DNA from: Taxillus chinensis
Lineage: Eukaryota; Streptophyta; Magnoliopsida; Santalales; Loranthaceae
NCBI GenBank assembly: GCA_023512835.1
Contig: CM042088.1
Coordinates: forward strand, 37,418,664-37,482,663
Length of the DNA: 64,000 nucleotides
Direction: 5' to 3'
Position 1 is the first letter of the stretch. Each line of letters starts with the position of its first letter. This document shows positions 47,831 through 63,764 of this stretch, piece by piece. Below the pieces are notes generated by a model that was given only the letters and a program-made list of their open reading frames with translations, was not told the origin of the DNA and ran no database searches. A program made the translations under genes and the position numbers.

Positions 47831-49701
47831 TTTTAGGATGTTGTGTCGTGGCCAGCATCGCTCCATGTATTATTGCCTTTTGGGTTGTGGACTAATTTAT
47901 GGCCAATTTTTTCGACATTGAACTTGATTTTGATGCTAGGGAGACCTTTAGGAATTGATTATATTTTCTTATAGTATAATGCACTAAATGTTATTAGTTA
48001 AGTTGTTTGGATTATACATTGTGTACGTATCATGTTAGGCAATGGTTACCATTGGAATTAGTTATCGTGATGATTGAGCATTGGCTATCGTGGCCTTCTT
48101 GGCACAAGCTGCCAATGGCTTTGGTTGTTGGCATTGGGTGCCTCAACGCTGTTTTATATGATTGTTGTTGAATGGTTATTGTAAGGATCCATAGTTAGGA
48201 TAGCCTTTCAGATAGTTTATATTTGATGTTGAGAACATCATCTTCAGTAGGTGGGTGTTAATACGGCCGTTTTGACTATATTTGGGCCTGATTTGGAGTC
48301 TGAAAGTCTTCAGGGGCTATATAGTAATTTTTGGGAGTTAAATTAAAGACTAATTAATGAAAAATAGAATTTAACATTGATTTTTGGTGACTTAAGAGGG
48401 GGGTCATGAATTTTAATTAGAAAATAGGTTTTAGTGTTTTATTAATTTCTCATTACTCTTTTTGGAGAACTCTAGTTGTCAGAGGTCTATATGTTCCTAG
48501 TGTTATTTATATTTTTCGTCGTTCTTTGCTGATTCTTGGTTATTCTTGCTAGGTTAACCCTTTCTAAAGGTAAAAGGTAGGTGAATCTATCTATTCTCAT
48601 ATACTCCTTGCTCTATCCATGCTAGGAATTGGTTAAAATTAGAATATGAACCTTCATTGCATGAAATTAAGATAAAAATCAAGAAAACCAAATTTTGATC
48701 CAAGAAACTATGTTATGTCCAATGTTTGGCTGTTCTTGCTTGAAATATATGTGAATATGTTTGTTTAAGACCTAATGATGTTTTAGAGCATAAAAGTTAA
48801 ATCTTGGGAGCTGGAAGTTATAGGGTTGGGTTGCAGATCAAGGAGTAGGCTACAGACACGAAGATCAGAAGCAATCATCAGCTGGGATCCCATCCGCAGC
48901 GACTGACGTGGGGGGAAATTGGTTGAGAATTGGAGGTCGGTCGAGCCAGTTTCCTATCTGATGTGACCGATAGAGAGTGAATTTAGTCGTTTAAGGAAAT
49001 CGGTCACGGTCAATCCAGGGCCCGTCGTGGCTGGTTAGGCATATTTGGGTTTTTCTTGTGTATTTTGCTTTCTATTAGAGATCTTATTGCTTGTTGGACC
49101 TTTGGGAGGTTTCCCTAGACTGAATCAACTTTGAGCCATCTTGATGATATATGTTGACTTAGTATAAATAGTCTCATAAATCGTGTTTTGAATTGATACT
49201 AATTAGCTATAAATCATGTTTGTTTGTATTTGATGTATTTTGTGATTTTGTTTATTTGTATGGGCATCCAATGCCTATGAAAAAACTAGCTAAGGCTATA
49301 TGTTCTATGTTTTGGCTATGGGCTTTAAGAGTCGCAGGCTTTGGCTGTTGGTTCTAGATACCACAGCATTCAGAGGTAGACAATGCCTATAGGTGACACT
49401 AGTTGATACTAATTGTCGCGATAGTTGAATTTCTGTTTGATTATATTTGTAAGCTATATTCTGGATTATTAAACTATTGAATTTGGTATATGTAAGTTAG
49501 GTAGTTGGCACACTACACTTGGCACATGAACACTTTGAACATGTAGAACCCTAGATATGGTTGGGTTGTGGGGTTGGTGTGGAGTTGTAGTTTACTTACT
49601 AGACAGTTTTGCTCACCCCTACATTGTTGAACTATTTTACAGGTATCGATCAGGATTAGTCAAAGGAAGTTCAAGAGTATCCAGTTTACATTTTAATGTA
49701 A

Positions 49702-50805
49702 AATCTTGTTGGAATTTTAAGTTGACCAAGATAGAATTATGGTAGATAAAACTCTCAGAGTTAACAGAGCTAACAATGTTTGAAATTAGCTAAGTGTTGG
49801 AACAATCAATCCTCTTATTTAATCAGGTTTGCTACCATACAATCGAATCAAGTCATTCGAATGATAATTGAAGAACTATTTGTTAATAGATGGTACAAGA
49901 CTTAAAAGTTTTTTGTAGTCTTTCTCGAACATACTAAAGGGATTCCAGGAGAACAGAAAGACATGACATAAGACTATCGAGACTATTCGTTGAGAGAACT
50001 CGCTCGAAGAAAGATTCAAAGAACTTATTCGAAGATGATTGATAACGGTTTTGTGTCAGAAGAGTCATCGTGTCAAGTTCGATGCCAGAAGATTCGAAGT
50101 AACATTCGAAAGATTACCGACATCAGTACAAAAATTCATCGATGCCAGAAGATTCGAAGTAACAAGACTCGATGAAGACATTCGATGAATTCAGTTGTCA
50201 TTCAAGACTACATGTTCGATGAAGATATTCTAAAGAGTTAGTAGTCAGTCAGAACAACATATTCGATGAAGAAAATTGAAGAAGAGGTTCAAGATACTAG
50301 GTTTTATAAGGTAAATCATCTCAGCGCCGTCATAGGTGAAGCTATCTTTGAAAATCAAGAAAAATGAAATATTGATAAAGATTTGAGAATATTCATGAGA
50401 TATGTTTCTTGCTTTAGTTAATAGGCTTTTATGTATAAATAGAGGAGAGTATGAGATGATATAAAGTGAGGTAAGGATTGGTGAAGATTATTATTGAGAA
50501 TTGTTCAAGAAGTTTAGGTTGTTCATTGTTATAGCTTGAGTTGAAAATCAAAGAACACGGCTTGTGTATCCCTAATCATTGAGTCCTTCTTATATTAGCT
50601 GATAAAGAAACTCTTATCATTAGTTAGCTATACAATCTTTGTATTAGTTCTTTTATTAAATATATATTTTTGATACATTGATAAAACATCTTGTTTTTGC
50701 ATATGCCTTTCAAGATTTGTTTTCTGAATCTCTTCTTTTGATAAAAAGATCTCACGAAAAAAGTCTATTCACCCCCCTCTAGACTTTAAGGGACCTAACA
50801 AGTCT
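49702..50805. mobile_element. Solo LTR, SIRE/Maximus-like copia, with near-perfect target duplication
   Basis: The LTR is 49707-50800 (1094 bp), starting TGTTGGAATTTTAAG and ending GGGACCTAACA. It is flanked by AATCT (49702-49706) and AGTCT (50801-50805). Near its end is TTCACCCCCCTCTAGACTTT, a hallmark of SIRE-type copia LTRs. Without the LTR, the flanks join to AATGTAAAATCTTGACTT, which matches AATGTAATGACTTG at 51337 in a sister copy of the surrounding repeat; that supports a real insertion. Confidence 0.8.
50020..50270. repeat. Short repeats inside the solo LTR
   Basis: GATGCCAGAAGATTCGAAGT occurs at 50081 and 50141. Variants of ATTCGATGAAGA follow. Internal duplications of this kind are common in large copia LTRs. 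Confidence 0.75.
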
Positions 50806-52729
50806 TGACTTATATTTTGTTTGGTATTTGACCTTAGTTTATTTTTTGGAGTTAGGTCTGTGAACCTTGTATGAAATTATATTTATCATTATTAATGATG
50901 TGTTGATTTGGGACATTTATTATTTCATAATTGTCATTGGGAATGTACAGAATATACATGTGGTATATTTGTACAGGGGTACCTTGGGGTAGCACCCATA
51001 GTGAGTGTTTATTGGTGCTTGTCACCAACTCTTTGACCCATCGGGTGCGGACATGAGATAATCACATTCCTGATTTATAGTCTCCTAGAATTGGGGACGT
51101 AAGAATGTGGTATCAAAGCATGGTCTAGTTAGACCTTAGGTAGTCTAAAGCACTACATTAACACATGAATGTACTTGGCATGTAGTTCTACGTGTTTGGT
51201 TAGGTCGTGGAATGAGGTGGAGTTGTAAGTCACCTACTGAGTATTTGTGCTCACCCTTATATTGTTGAACTCTATTTAGGTACCTATTAGGTTAGTTATT
51301 GAGGGCTATATAAACATATTTCCATACTCTCATACTAATGTAATGACTTGTTTGTTATTTGTTAACATTTGTAGACTTGTTGGTTTTGTTTTCCGGATTA
51401 GGATCCGTTACAGTTGTAATAAATTAATATTTGGCACATTTGTGATCAATAAATGACTTTAGTTTGATTATGTGGTTTTAATGACATTTGAGAATGTATG
51501 AAAATGGCTTTGTTGTATGATATACAGATGGTAAATTTGGTTTTGAGATAGCACCCACTATGTAATCTCTCACCAATCTACCTTAAGTAGTTACAAATAT
51601 AGTCTATGTTACAAGAGATGGGTTTAAGAGTTGGTTATATGTGAGGAAAGATTAGCACCCCCACAGAGCTCCTTTAGTGTTTATCACAGAAATTTGGAGG
51701 TTTCTACTTGTTATATTACTTAGTTTCACTTATCCCTAACTTAGATCTGTAATATCTCGTATCAGGAAATATCATAAGATAGTCGTATTTATGGATGAGG
51801 GTATCATTTTGTGGTAGTGATTGAGAATACAGTTGTTTTGACTGTAATTTGGGTCTTATTTGGGCCCTGGATGACTCAAAGGTATTATTATAATTTTCAG
51901 TGGCGAGTTAAAGGGTAGCTTGGTCAATTTGGTTATTTGGGGATTTAAAAATAGTAATATTTAATGGAAATACAAATTTTCATTAATGAAGAGTTTTTTG
52001 GTATTTTATATTGGTTTAAGATACGAATTTTAGTACATTAGGAAATTTAGTATAATTAAGTTTCTTAATCAGCAAGAAGTAAAAGCTAAATTGGACTCCT
52101 GCTCACCTCTATAAATAGGGAGGATAGCCAGGGAGTGTTGGCTGTTATTTCTTTGCGTATTGAGAGCACTTATCATCCTTGGAGCAAGGGAGAGAGAAGA
52201 AGGACGTGGCTTAAAGCTTCTAAGCGTTCTGACACGTAAAGCCTGTTACACCATGTTAGAGGAAAATGTTTCTATCTTTCTTAATCTCTCTTAGGGTTCT
52301 ATAATATCTGGAGTTGGTTTAGTTTTGTGGATCAAGCTTAGAGCGAACAATTTTGCATGAATACGATCCATTAAAAATAATATTCAACAAAATTCATACA
52401 TCAAATAAATACTTCGCTGAGCAGCACAATCCATTGCTAGCTCCTGTCAACACTTGGAGAAAACAAATCAACAGGTAGGGATAAGTATAAAGTTCAGTAG
52501 GTAAACTACCACTCTTCACTAACCCTCAACAACGAACTACTAATACTATATGTTATGCATACAAGTGTACATGTGTAGTGGGAGTTATTATATGTTAATG
52601 TGGCACACAACAATACAAACCAGAATACAAACCGCCACATAATCTACCATATCCATCATACCGCCCCATCACAATACCATAAATCATACCATATTATAAC
52701 TCATATCATCACATCACATTAACACATAA

Positions 52730-52840
52730 TACCACATATGTCATATCAAAATAAATATATGCACATCAATTATAACAATAAAAGACACATTATAATAAAT
52801 ATATGCATATCAATTATAACAATAAAAGGCACACTACAAT
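52730..52840. repeat. Tandem duplication of about 50 bp
   Basis: AATAAATATATGCACATCAA then TTATAACAATAAAAGACACA is followed directly by a second copy with few changes (ending AAAAGGCACA). It lies in an inverted LTR-like copy. Confidence 0.75.
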
Positions 52841-55234
52841 CCCCAAACATTCATTATGGTTTCCCTCTAAAGGTTTCGAGCTGGTACTATAATATTCATG
52901 GTTAGTTTGGAGTAGGGAAATAACTTATAATGAACATGTTTCGTATGTAACTGAGATAGGATAGACGAAACTTGATTAATATAGTGTTGAGGATTAAAGA
53001 CCTTACTTTTTGTAAAGACTCGTATTTGGGTAGTCTTGAGAGATAGCCATTCTATGGGAATATAACTATCTGGACGGTAGTGTAGTCGTCGATGTAAGCA
53101 TTTTGACTGTACTTGGGCCCGATTTCGAGTCGAGGCCCTGTTTGACCTGATTGTTGACTTTTCGGGGTTTATTGGTTGACTTTGCATTTGAGCGGTCAGT
53201 TGGGTGTAATAATATCAGTCTAGTATTGTGCTCATCATTTCGAGCGTTTTGACTGTAGTTTGACTCAATTTGGAGTTCGGGGCCTTGGAGGTCAATTTTT
53301 GTGTTGGGAGGTCAATTATTGACTGGGTCAATGGTTGACTAGGTCAATTGACTGGCAGAAATATAAATAACAGGAAAAGAAAGAGATTTCATTTTACGTT
53401 ATCACGTTTGTGCGTTTGAGAGAGAGAGCTTGAGAGAGCTTGGAGGCCTTGGCGATTTGGGGCGATTTGGGTTCGTGGAGCTCAAAGATTCACTTCAAGT
53501 AGGTATCCTTGAACTTCTAATCTCTCTCTTGTTTTGGATCTGCACGAATTTATCATGATTTATGAAATTGAGCATGAACCCTAGAATTTGGGGAAATCCA
53601 ATTTTGGGTTAGATCTAATGGTTTAGCATAAGATCTGTGGTTAAGAACTGTTTTATATCATTGTGGATATATGTTTCTGTGATTTTGGGGTTGATTAACT
53701 GTGTTTTTCATGAGGGTTGATAAGTCAACCATGGAAATTTGGGTTTAGATTTAGATTTCTATAATGTTATACGTGTTTCTGTTGTTTTTGCGCGATTTAA
53801 AGGTGTTCTGGACGCGTTTTGAGGTAGATATCGTAGTTTGTTGCAAAACAGGGGTGTTAGTGAGCGTCTGGGAGTTTTTGGGCGCGTTCTAGCCGAAGAA
53901 CAGGCAAAAACGACGATGAACAGTACCCTGGACGCGTTATTGGGTCGAACTAACGAAAATCCGAAGTTCTGGTATGGGTATAGGTTACAATGTAAATAAC
54001 GAAATACCTCCCTTTCGGATTCAAAGAAAAATACTAGAAACATTAATTCTCACTATTTAAAAATGTGAAAATTAGGTTTTAGTGTAAAATCTCGGACAAA
54101 ACCCAAAAGTTCGTAGTGGTGACTTTTTGAAAAGTGGGGTTATACATCTTAGAAAAATCCCCTAAAATCAGATTATCTTATTTATGATATGAGAACTCAA
54201 TGCCGGGACTTTTGATTTCAAGAAAATAACTGCTATGGGTACTTCCTTCATAAATCAAGGATTGTGGATTTACTTGCGAAGACTGGCTACAGTTCTAAAG
54301 GAAATGTTGAGAATGACATGTCATACTAATGTTAGTATGTTGGTATGAGGTATTGGGGCATGGACTCCGTGACTTGTTTGGGTTCTCACCGTGAGGCTAA
54401 GGCCTATGTGGCCACTATGGCCGAGGCAGGCATATGCACCGATGGCAGGTCTGTGTGGCGACTGTGGCTGGGCATATTGCGCTATGGCTGGGGACAGGCT
54501 AAGGCCTAAGTTGAGCCATTGAGCTCGTGGAGCTAGGGCTGAGTGCCTTGAGCTGGGGTCCCGTGGAGGATCGTGGACAAGATGTCCTATGTGGGCAGGC
54601 TAGGTCCTGATGTTTGGTTGCAGGCTGAGTCCTGATGATTGTGCACACTACACAGTGCACGAGTACACAGAGCATGTAGTATAGACTTGTATATTTGCAT
54701 GATGTGGAGTCTTGGGGTCACCTACTGAGCTTGTCGCTCACCCCTACTTGTTGTTTACCTTTTTCAAGTGTGACCCGAGACTAGTGGAGGACTTTCTTCC
54801 AGGAGGACGCCCACAACTCTGATGTATGATACAGTATTATATTCTGTATTGTTTTATGTGTTGTATCCCGGACATGGGTCCGTGGACAGTTGTATTTGCA
54901 TATTGTTTGTGATGTGATGTCTGTATGACTGTTTGACTCATTGTATGCATGATAATATATGGGAAAGTACAAGATTACCCTTGATGTATGACTGTACAGG
55001 GTTGCATATTTGAGACAGCACCCGCGGTGTAGTCTCCATTGGTGCTAGTCACCAACCCCTTGACCTTTCGGGTGCGGGCAAGGGGAAGTCATGTTCCTAG
55101 TTCTGAGTTCCCTAGAATTTGGGGGCGTGACACTTTTGGGAAAAAGAGGATTAATTTTGATTTAGGAAATCATAGCTTACTAGTTTGAGTATCATGAAGG
55201 AGTGGCAGGAAGAATTTCATGTCCGCGTCAAAGC

Positions 55235-55425
55235 CTATAACGATGCTCGTAGCGATACCCATGCCACCCCGATACAAGTAACGACACGGGCAGCTGATAT
55301 GGGCAACCAATATGAACAATGACACGGGCAGCTGATACAACCACTGATACAAGCATCGATACAGGCATTGATACGGGCATCGATACAGGTAGCTGATACG
55401 GGCATAATACGAGCGGTGTAGGAAT
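55235..55425. repeat. Minisatellite, about 12-24 bp units
   Basis: Units such as GATACGGGCATCGATACAGG and ACACGGGCAGCTGATA repeat imperfectly. The minus-strand 96-codon frame over it (repeated YRC/YQW strings) is a product of the repeat. Confidence 0.8.
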
Positions 55426-56400
55426 ATGCTCTCTTGGTTTGCTTTGCTAGTTTTAGTCAATTAGCAATCCTTAAGAAGACTATGGGACTTTAGGGTGATC
55501 TTATTGGGATACAAAATGATAATATTAGTGGACGGCTTATAATATATATTATTGAACGTGGATTGTGCGTAGTTGGGGTTTATGTCAACCTAATGTAAAT
55601 GATTGTTATTTACAAATTTGTATAAATGTAAAGTTTGTGTATGATAAAGTTGTGTTTGTAATCCTATGCGCATAGTTTGTAGATGCCGATGTGGCATGAT
55701 TGCCTAGACTGGCGATGGTTATAAGCTCGGATGAGGGGTATGCTTGATAATGTTATTTTGCTCTGGGTTGCAATTGGCTTCGAGCCCGGATGTGGGAAAG
55801 CCTATTTGTGATATTAAATGATTATTGTGATTCAATACTTGTGTTGAGTTATTATTGTAATTTATGTTGTGTTGCAATATTAATATTTATATGGACTAAT
55901 GTGGTATCTTATTGTGGCATAGCATTATACAGGTACACTGGTACACAGAGCATGTAATATTAGGGGATTTTGTTAAGTGTCGGTGAGGTGTGATAGTTCA
56001 ACTATTGAGCTCTGTGCTCACTCTTACTTGTTGATCTATTTTTCCCAAGTACTGACATGAACTAGTATTGGACTACGCTATTGTAAGGATATTGATGTAT
56101 GAATTGGTTGTTAGATGTTATTTCTTATTAAATTTTATTTTTCGGACAAGGGTCCATGAACAATTGTAATAAATTGATTGACTTATGTGATGCCTTTAAT
56201 AGTATACTTATATTAGTTGTTTGACATTGGAAAGTATTTTCATACCCTTAATGTATGTTTGTACATGAAATTTAGACATCACCTGCTTGTATGTCCCTTT
56301 TAAGTGTTAGTTACCAGCCCCTTGATCCTTTGGGTATAGGCATGTCGAAGTCACGTGTCCAATTTTAGTTCTCTAGAATTATGGACGTAACATTTTCATT

Positions 56401-59230
<2,830 letters not shown>

Positions 59231-59620
59231 ATGGGGGAGAAAAAGGTTGGTGCTGGTGCTTCTTTTTATCTGTCTGCAACTTGTGAACGTGAGTGTGAAT
59301 GTGGACTAGGATAGCTGTCTGTTTTCTTGAATACTTTTCTGGATCTACTCCCGTACTTCCATGTCCGAAACTCTGATTCGACGCTCGCCAATACTTTTTC
59401 CAGCTGTTATGATGATTCCCTGTTTTTCTTTTAATTTTATTAATTTTTTAGAAGAACAAATTTCTGAAATCCAAATCTAATTGCTTTAATTTGGTTACTT
59501 TTGGTTCTGTACACAGATCACTACAATGGTGCTGAAGGTTTCTGATCTTCAGTGCGAGCGTTGTTACAACAAGATCAAGAGGCTCCTCTGTAAATATGAC
59601 CGTGAGTGAGCTGCTCCCAT

Positions 59621-59654
<34 letters not shown>

Positions 59655-60581
59655 TTGGCTTTGCTTGGCTCTAGTGTGTCCAATTTGTTTTTTTTTATAA
59701 TATTCAAATTAAGATCAAGTTATGTGAATGTTGTTTGTTTGACATGTATGTATGTAATGGAATTGGATGACGCAAAAGAAATTCGAGACCAGGTGTACGA
59801 CGAAAAGCAAAACAAGGTGAAAATCGTGGTGGTCTGTTGCAGCCCGGAGAGGATCCGGGACAAACTCATGCGCAATGGCGGCAAAACCATCGAGAGCGTG
59901 GAGATTATCGTACCCGATTCTAAGAAGCCTTCTCCCGGCGGCGATAAACCAGCTGCTGCCGCCGCCGGCTCAGATTCTAAGAAGCCTGCTACCGGCGGCG
60001 ATAAACCTGCTGCTGCTGCCGGTGCGGACCCTAACAAAAAGCCCGCCGGGGATAAACCACCAGAAGACAAGGCCGCCTCAAAGGAAGCTCAAGCTCCTCC
60101 CAAACCAGCCAAAGGCACCGACGCGGCACCGGCTGGGGCGGCGGGTGCTCCAAAGCCGTCCAAGGATGGACCTCCTCCCGCGAAAGGTAATGACCAGGCA
60201 GCTCCTACCAAACCCAAAGACGGTGGAGGGCCTAAACCGGAGGCGGCCGGTCCGGTGGCTGCCACTGCCATGCCTCCTGCCCCGGACATGGCTACCATGG
60301 CACAGCCATTAACTATGATGGGAGCCGTCGAAGGTTATCCTACGCCGTCCTACCATTATCAGGTGGGAGCATATGGTGGTGTGCCTCAGCGCTACGACGC
60401 GTATAATTACCCGACTGCCTATGGACCTCCGCCGCCGCCGGCGCCCGCCGTACCAGCCTTCTATGGAAACCCCTACCCCACATACTCCTACGGGCCGTAC
60501 CCAACCTCACATCCACATCCACCTTACAATAATTATAATTACTTCACCGAAGAGAACCCCTCCACCTGCTCCGTCATGTAA
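59231..60581 (+). CDS. Heavy-metal-associated isoprenylated plant protein (HIPP), three exons
   Basis: The exons are 59231-59245, 59517-59601 and 59779-60581 (TAA at 60579-60581), giving 300 residues with GT-AG introns. Residues 1-8 are MGEKKITT. An HMA domain follows at about residues 9-75: MVLKVSDLQCERCYNKIKRL with metal-binding CxxC (Cys18 and Cys21), then, across the second intron, QIRDQVYDEKQNKVKIVVVC and CSPERIRDKL. Residues 90-205 are low-complexity Pro/Lys/Ala/Gly with repeated GGDKPAAAA and KKPA units. Residues 215-290 are Tyr/Pro-rich. The end CSVM is a CaaX box, predicting farnesylation and membrane attachment. HIPPs bind metals and act in metal homeostasis and stress or disease responses; this organisation resembles the rice Pi21 group. 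The longer open frame starting at 59655 includes intron and is not the real start. No damage is seen, so it is probably functional. Confidence 0.93.
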
Positions 60582-62627
60582 TTTTCTCTGTTTTTTTTGT
60601 TCCACCGATCATACTAGTATTCCATTTATGTCGTCGGAGATGAGCAATCAACGCTCATGATCAGTCGCCGCAACCCCCGGTTCTGGCCGCCGGCGGCGGC
60701 GACTGGCGGCGCGGTGGTACCATTGCTGATGATGTTGATGGGTGACCACATGGGTGTGGGTGGTTCGGGGTTTGGTGTGTAAAGGAATAAGTTTGGTAGT
60801 GTAGTCGCTGGCGCGGATGAATAATGATGTCACCGCCCACCACCCATTTGCTGTGTCTGTTGTTTTGTATTTGTTGTATGTGGATTCCTTTTATTTTATT
60901 TTATATTATTATTTATAATTATTTTTCTGGGAATTTATTATTTAGAGTAATGTTAGGTGCATTGTGGCGTGGTAGGGGCATTTTACTAGATATTATTATT
61001 TTTTAAAATTTTTTATTCATATCAATCCAACGTCAAAAAGAGTGCCTCTAGGTGAATTACCTATTAAGTGTACCTGCAAATAGATTTTTTCTTATTAGTT
61101 GCGCATAATTTTTATGCGAGAAATGAAATGAGCAATGAATGCGCGGTATTGTGCAATGGAATAGTTGCTAGCTCACCCCTTATTTGTTGTGTATTAGAGT
61201 TTTACATTAGAAAATTTATGAATTTAGTAGATTTTAATATAGATTTAAGCCTAATTTTTTTTAGGGTCAATTAATTTAGGACATTGATTTTTGAATTATA
61301 ATATAATATTAAAGTAAGTTGTTTTTTACTCTCAATGTTCACTTGTGATGAATGCGTTTTTAATGTTGTCTTATCTACAATTTTTTATCAGATGTATAAG
61401 AAAAGTTACTGAGTAGATTAATTTTAAGACATTAATTTTTTATTTTAATATTATTTTTGTTGTATGTGGGAGTTTTATATTTTATTTTATTATGTATAAT
61501 TAATTTTCTTGGGGTTTATTTGTTTGTGCGTAATTTTTATTTGAAGATGAGATGGAGAATCAATATGCGATATTGTTATCATATTACGAATCATCCTGAT
61601 TTATTCATAATTACGCAATTTCGGTACGGTATTTATTTTTTTTATTTTTTGTTTTCTGACTTTCGTTTCACAGATTTAGGTGTGAATCGTGTGGTGCCCC
61701 ATTTTACTGATTCCATTATTTATATGTATCTTCTTGAGACTCACTTTTCCTTATTAATATTAAAGTGACAGAATTTAATAAAACAAATAACGGACCCACT
61801 TTGAATTAAATATTTGCCCGTAAAAGGTAAAAGGATAGGTTTGCCACGCAACCTCAGCCGTCACCAACAGATCTACAATTTGGTGAGACAATGAAGTTAT
61901 TTTTGACTTCATTAATTCACACCAGCTTCTCTGTTTTTTTTTTTTTTTTAATTTTGAGTAATTTTTAACTTTTGAAAAAAAAAATGAGAGATAGTTTTTA
62001 TATTTTGAGGATTACTATTTATTCTCTAATATTTTTGTATTATATTTCTTGATATATATTTTTATTTGTTGTAATAAATACAAATAATAAAAAATAAAAA
62101 ATATAATTTAAAAGAATAGAGATAGAAATAGAGAATGAGATGTGAACGATAAATAAAATATATAAAATAATATATTATTTATTCTTTAAAATAGATATAG
62201 AAATTATTGATGTGAATATAATATGGCTGACGCATAGGTATTTCATTGTGAATTAATCGATCTATTAAATAATATATTATTTTATTCATCTACTTTTTTT
62301 TCTTGTTTATTTTAATTTTTTAAATTACTTTTTTACTTTTTGTTTTTTCTTTTTACTTATTATGACTGATTAAAAGTAAAAAAACTAATTTAAAAAATTA
62401 ATAATTGTTATCTAAATATAAACTTTGTAAAATCTTCTATTCTTAAATTTTATTTTGGAGAATTTGATACAAAGAAACATCATTATAAAATATGTGACTG
62501 CTAAGGTACACTGACAACTAAATAATTTTTTTCAAATAATATAAAATAAATTCGGCAACAGGTAAATATTAAAGAAATTAAATCTATGAAGGCTAAGATA
62601 TAAAATATTAAAAATAGAAAAATATAA
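60582..62627. other. 3' flank of the HIPP gene and AT-rich intergenic DNA
   Basis: 60582-60850 is probably the 3' untranslated region and downstream DNA, with a GC-rich stretch near 60670-60720. The rest is AT-rich with only chance frames (up to 103 codons at 61457-61768, no domain). Confidence 0.5.
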
Positions 62628-63764
62628 TGTTTGGTGGCCGGTTTTTTTATTTCAAAATGTATTTTTAGAAATTATATGTTAAAACTGTTTTTATGGCGAA
62701 TTGAAAATAATTTTTTTGTTTGGAGGTTGTTTTATGTAAAATTGAAAACCATTTTTAAAAAACAGGTAAGTCGCCGGATCTTGCAGGGCATCACCGGATT
62801 ACGCAGGGGAGAAGTGGAGGACGCCGGATCGGCAAGGGAGGCATCGGCAAACTGAATCATGCAAGGGGAGGCCGTCGCCAGACTAAATCGTGCATGGGGA
62901 GGTCGTAGATCAGAGGTCACCATCGATGGGGGTGGTCATAGATTGGAGGTCGCAAATCTACGTTGTCGTTAGGGGGAGGTCGCAGATCTGGGTGGCCATG
63001 GGAGAAGGTCATCATTGGAAAAGGGGGGGGGGGGGGGGGGGGTTGTTGAATTAGGGCAGGGTTGCTATAAGAGGGAGGGGAGGAGTTGGAACTCGTTTTT
63101 ATGATTTTAAAAATAAGTTTTTTAAAATTACATTCAAAAATCGTTTTCATAAGAATTAAAAACTACATATTTGTTTGGTAATTCATTTTAAAAAAAATTA
63201 TATTCGTTTGCACTAGCAGGGGAGTTGCTGGCATCACAGATAGATTCAGGCATCGACTATTGCGGAAGGAGTCACCATAGGTCGGGGGGTTGCTGACCGT
63301 CATCGGAGAGGTCAACGGGTGTCATAGGGGCAGATCCAGGCATCCAAGGGGGGCGGGGGGTGTCTCCGGCCGTCGTCAGAGAAGTCACTAGGCGTCGTAG
63401 GAGGTAAATCCAGGCGTCCGAGGGTTCGTCGGCGTTATGGGAGGAGTCACTGGCTGTCATGGGGAGCAAATCTAGGGAGTCGGGGGGGGGGGGGGTGGCG
63501 CTTGCCGTCGTAGGAGTAGTCGCGAGGGTCGTCGGCCATTGCGGGATGGATTGCCGACCGTCACGGGAAAAGTGGCCGGTGTTGCGATTCTTAGGAGAGC
63601 GTTGAGTACAAAAACCAAATACAGAAAACACCCTTTCATTGTTTTCATTTTATGAGATTTGAAAATAAGTTTTATTTGAATTTAAAAAACAAAATAATTG
63701 TCAAACTATCTGCACATACTGTTTTCTGTATTTAAATACAGAAAACGGCTCGTGTCACCAAACA
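62628..63764. mobile_element. GC-cored non-autonomous DNA element, relative of 29451-30255, inverted
   Basis: It begins TGTTTGGTGGCCGG and ends GTGTCACCAAACA, which are short inverted ends. Read inverted, its right half matches the left half of 29451-30255 (for example the block ending GAAAACAATGATAGGGTGTT). The AT-rich right arms also match. It is longer (1137 bp) because it has two GC-rich blocks (about 62770-63080 and 63220-63600). G runs lie at 63023-63042 and 63482-63495. Confidence 0.75.

Larger units (their letters stand above)
46600..56392. repeat. Nest of related LTR-like repeats, at least five copies
   Basis: Three signature blocks recur. Block 1 is CTCACCCCTACATTGTTG-like, at about 49611, 51251, 54739 and 56019, with an inverted copy near 52490-52560. 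Block 2 is GGATCCGTTACAGTTGTAAT-like, at about 51401, 54880 and 56150. Block 3 is CACCAACCCCTTGACC followed by TCGGGTGCGG, at about 51020, 55050 and 56310, and ends in GGGGCGTGACA or similar at 51107, 55131 and 56392. Many copies begin near TTTTGACTGTA..TTGGGCC (about 48260, 51838, 53110 and 53245). The GGGGCGTGACA end, inverted, resembles the start of many plant Gypsy LTRs. No Gypsy coding sequence is present, so these look like solo LTRs or a non-autonomous family. No host gene lies inside. Confidence 0.7.

Noticed and set aside
49980..50270. Possible CRISPR-like repeats
   Set aside because: The repeats are few, irregular and inside a plant LTR; no spacer structure exists.
55170..55460. 96-codon minus-strand frame with repeated Tyr/Cys strings
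   Set aside because: It is produced by a short-unit minisatellite.
59655..59778. Upstream extension of the HIPP third-exon frame
   Set aside because: It includes intron sequence; splicing from 59601 to 59779 gives the conserved QIRDQVYDEK join.
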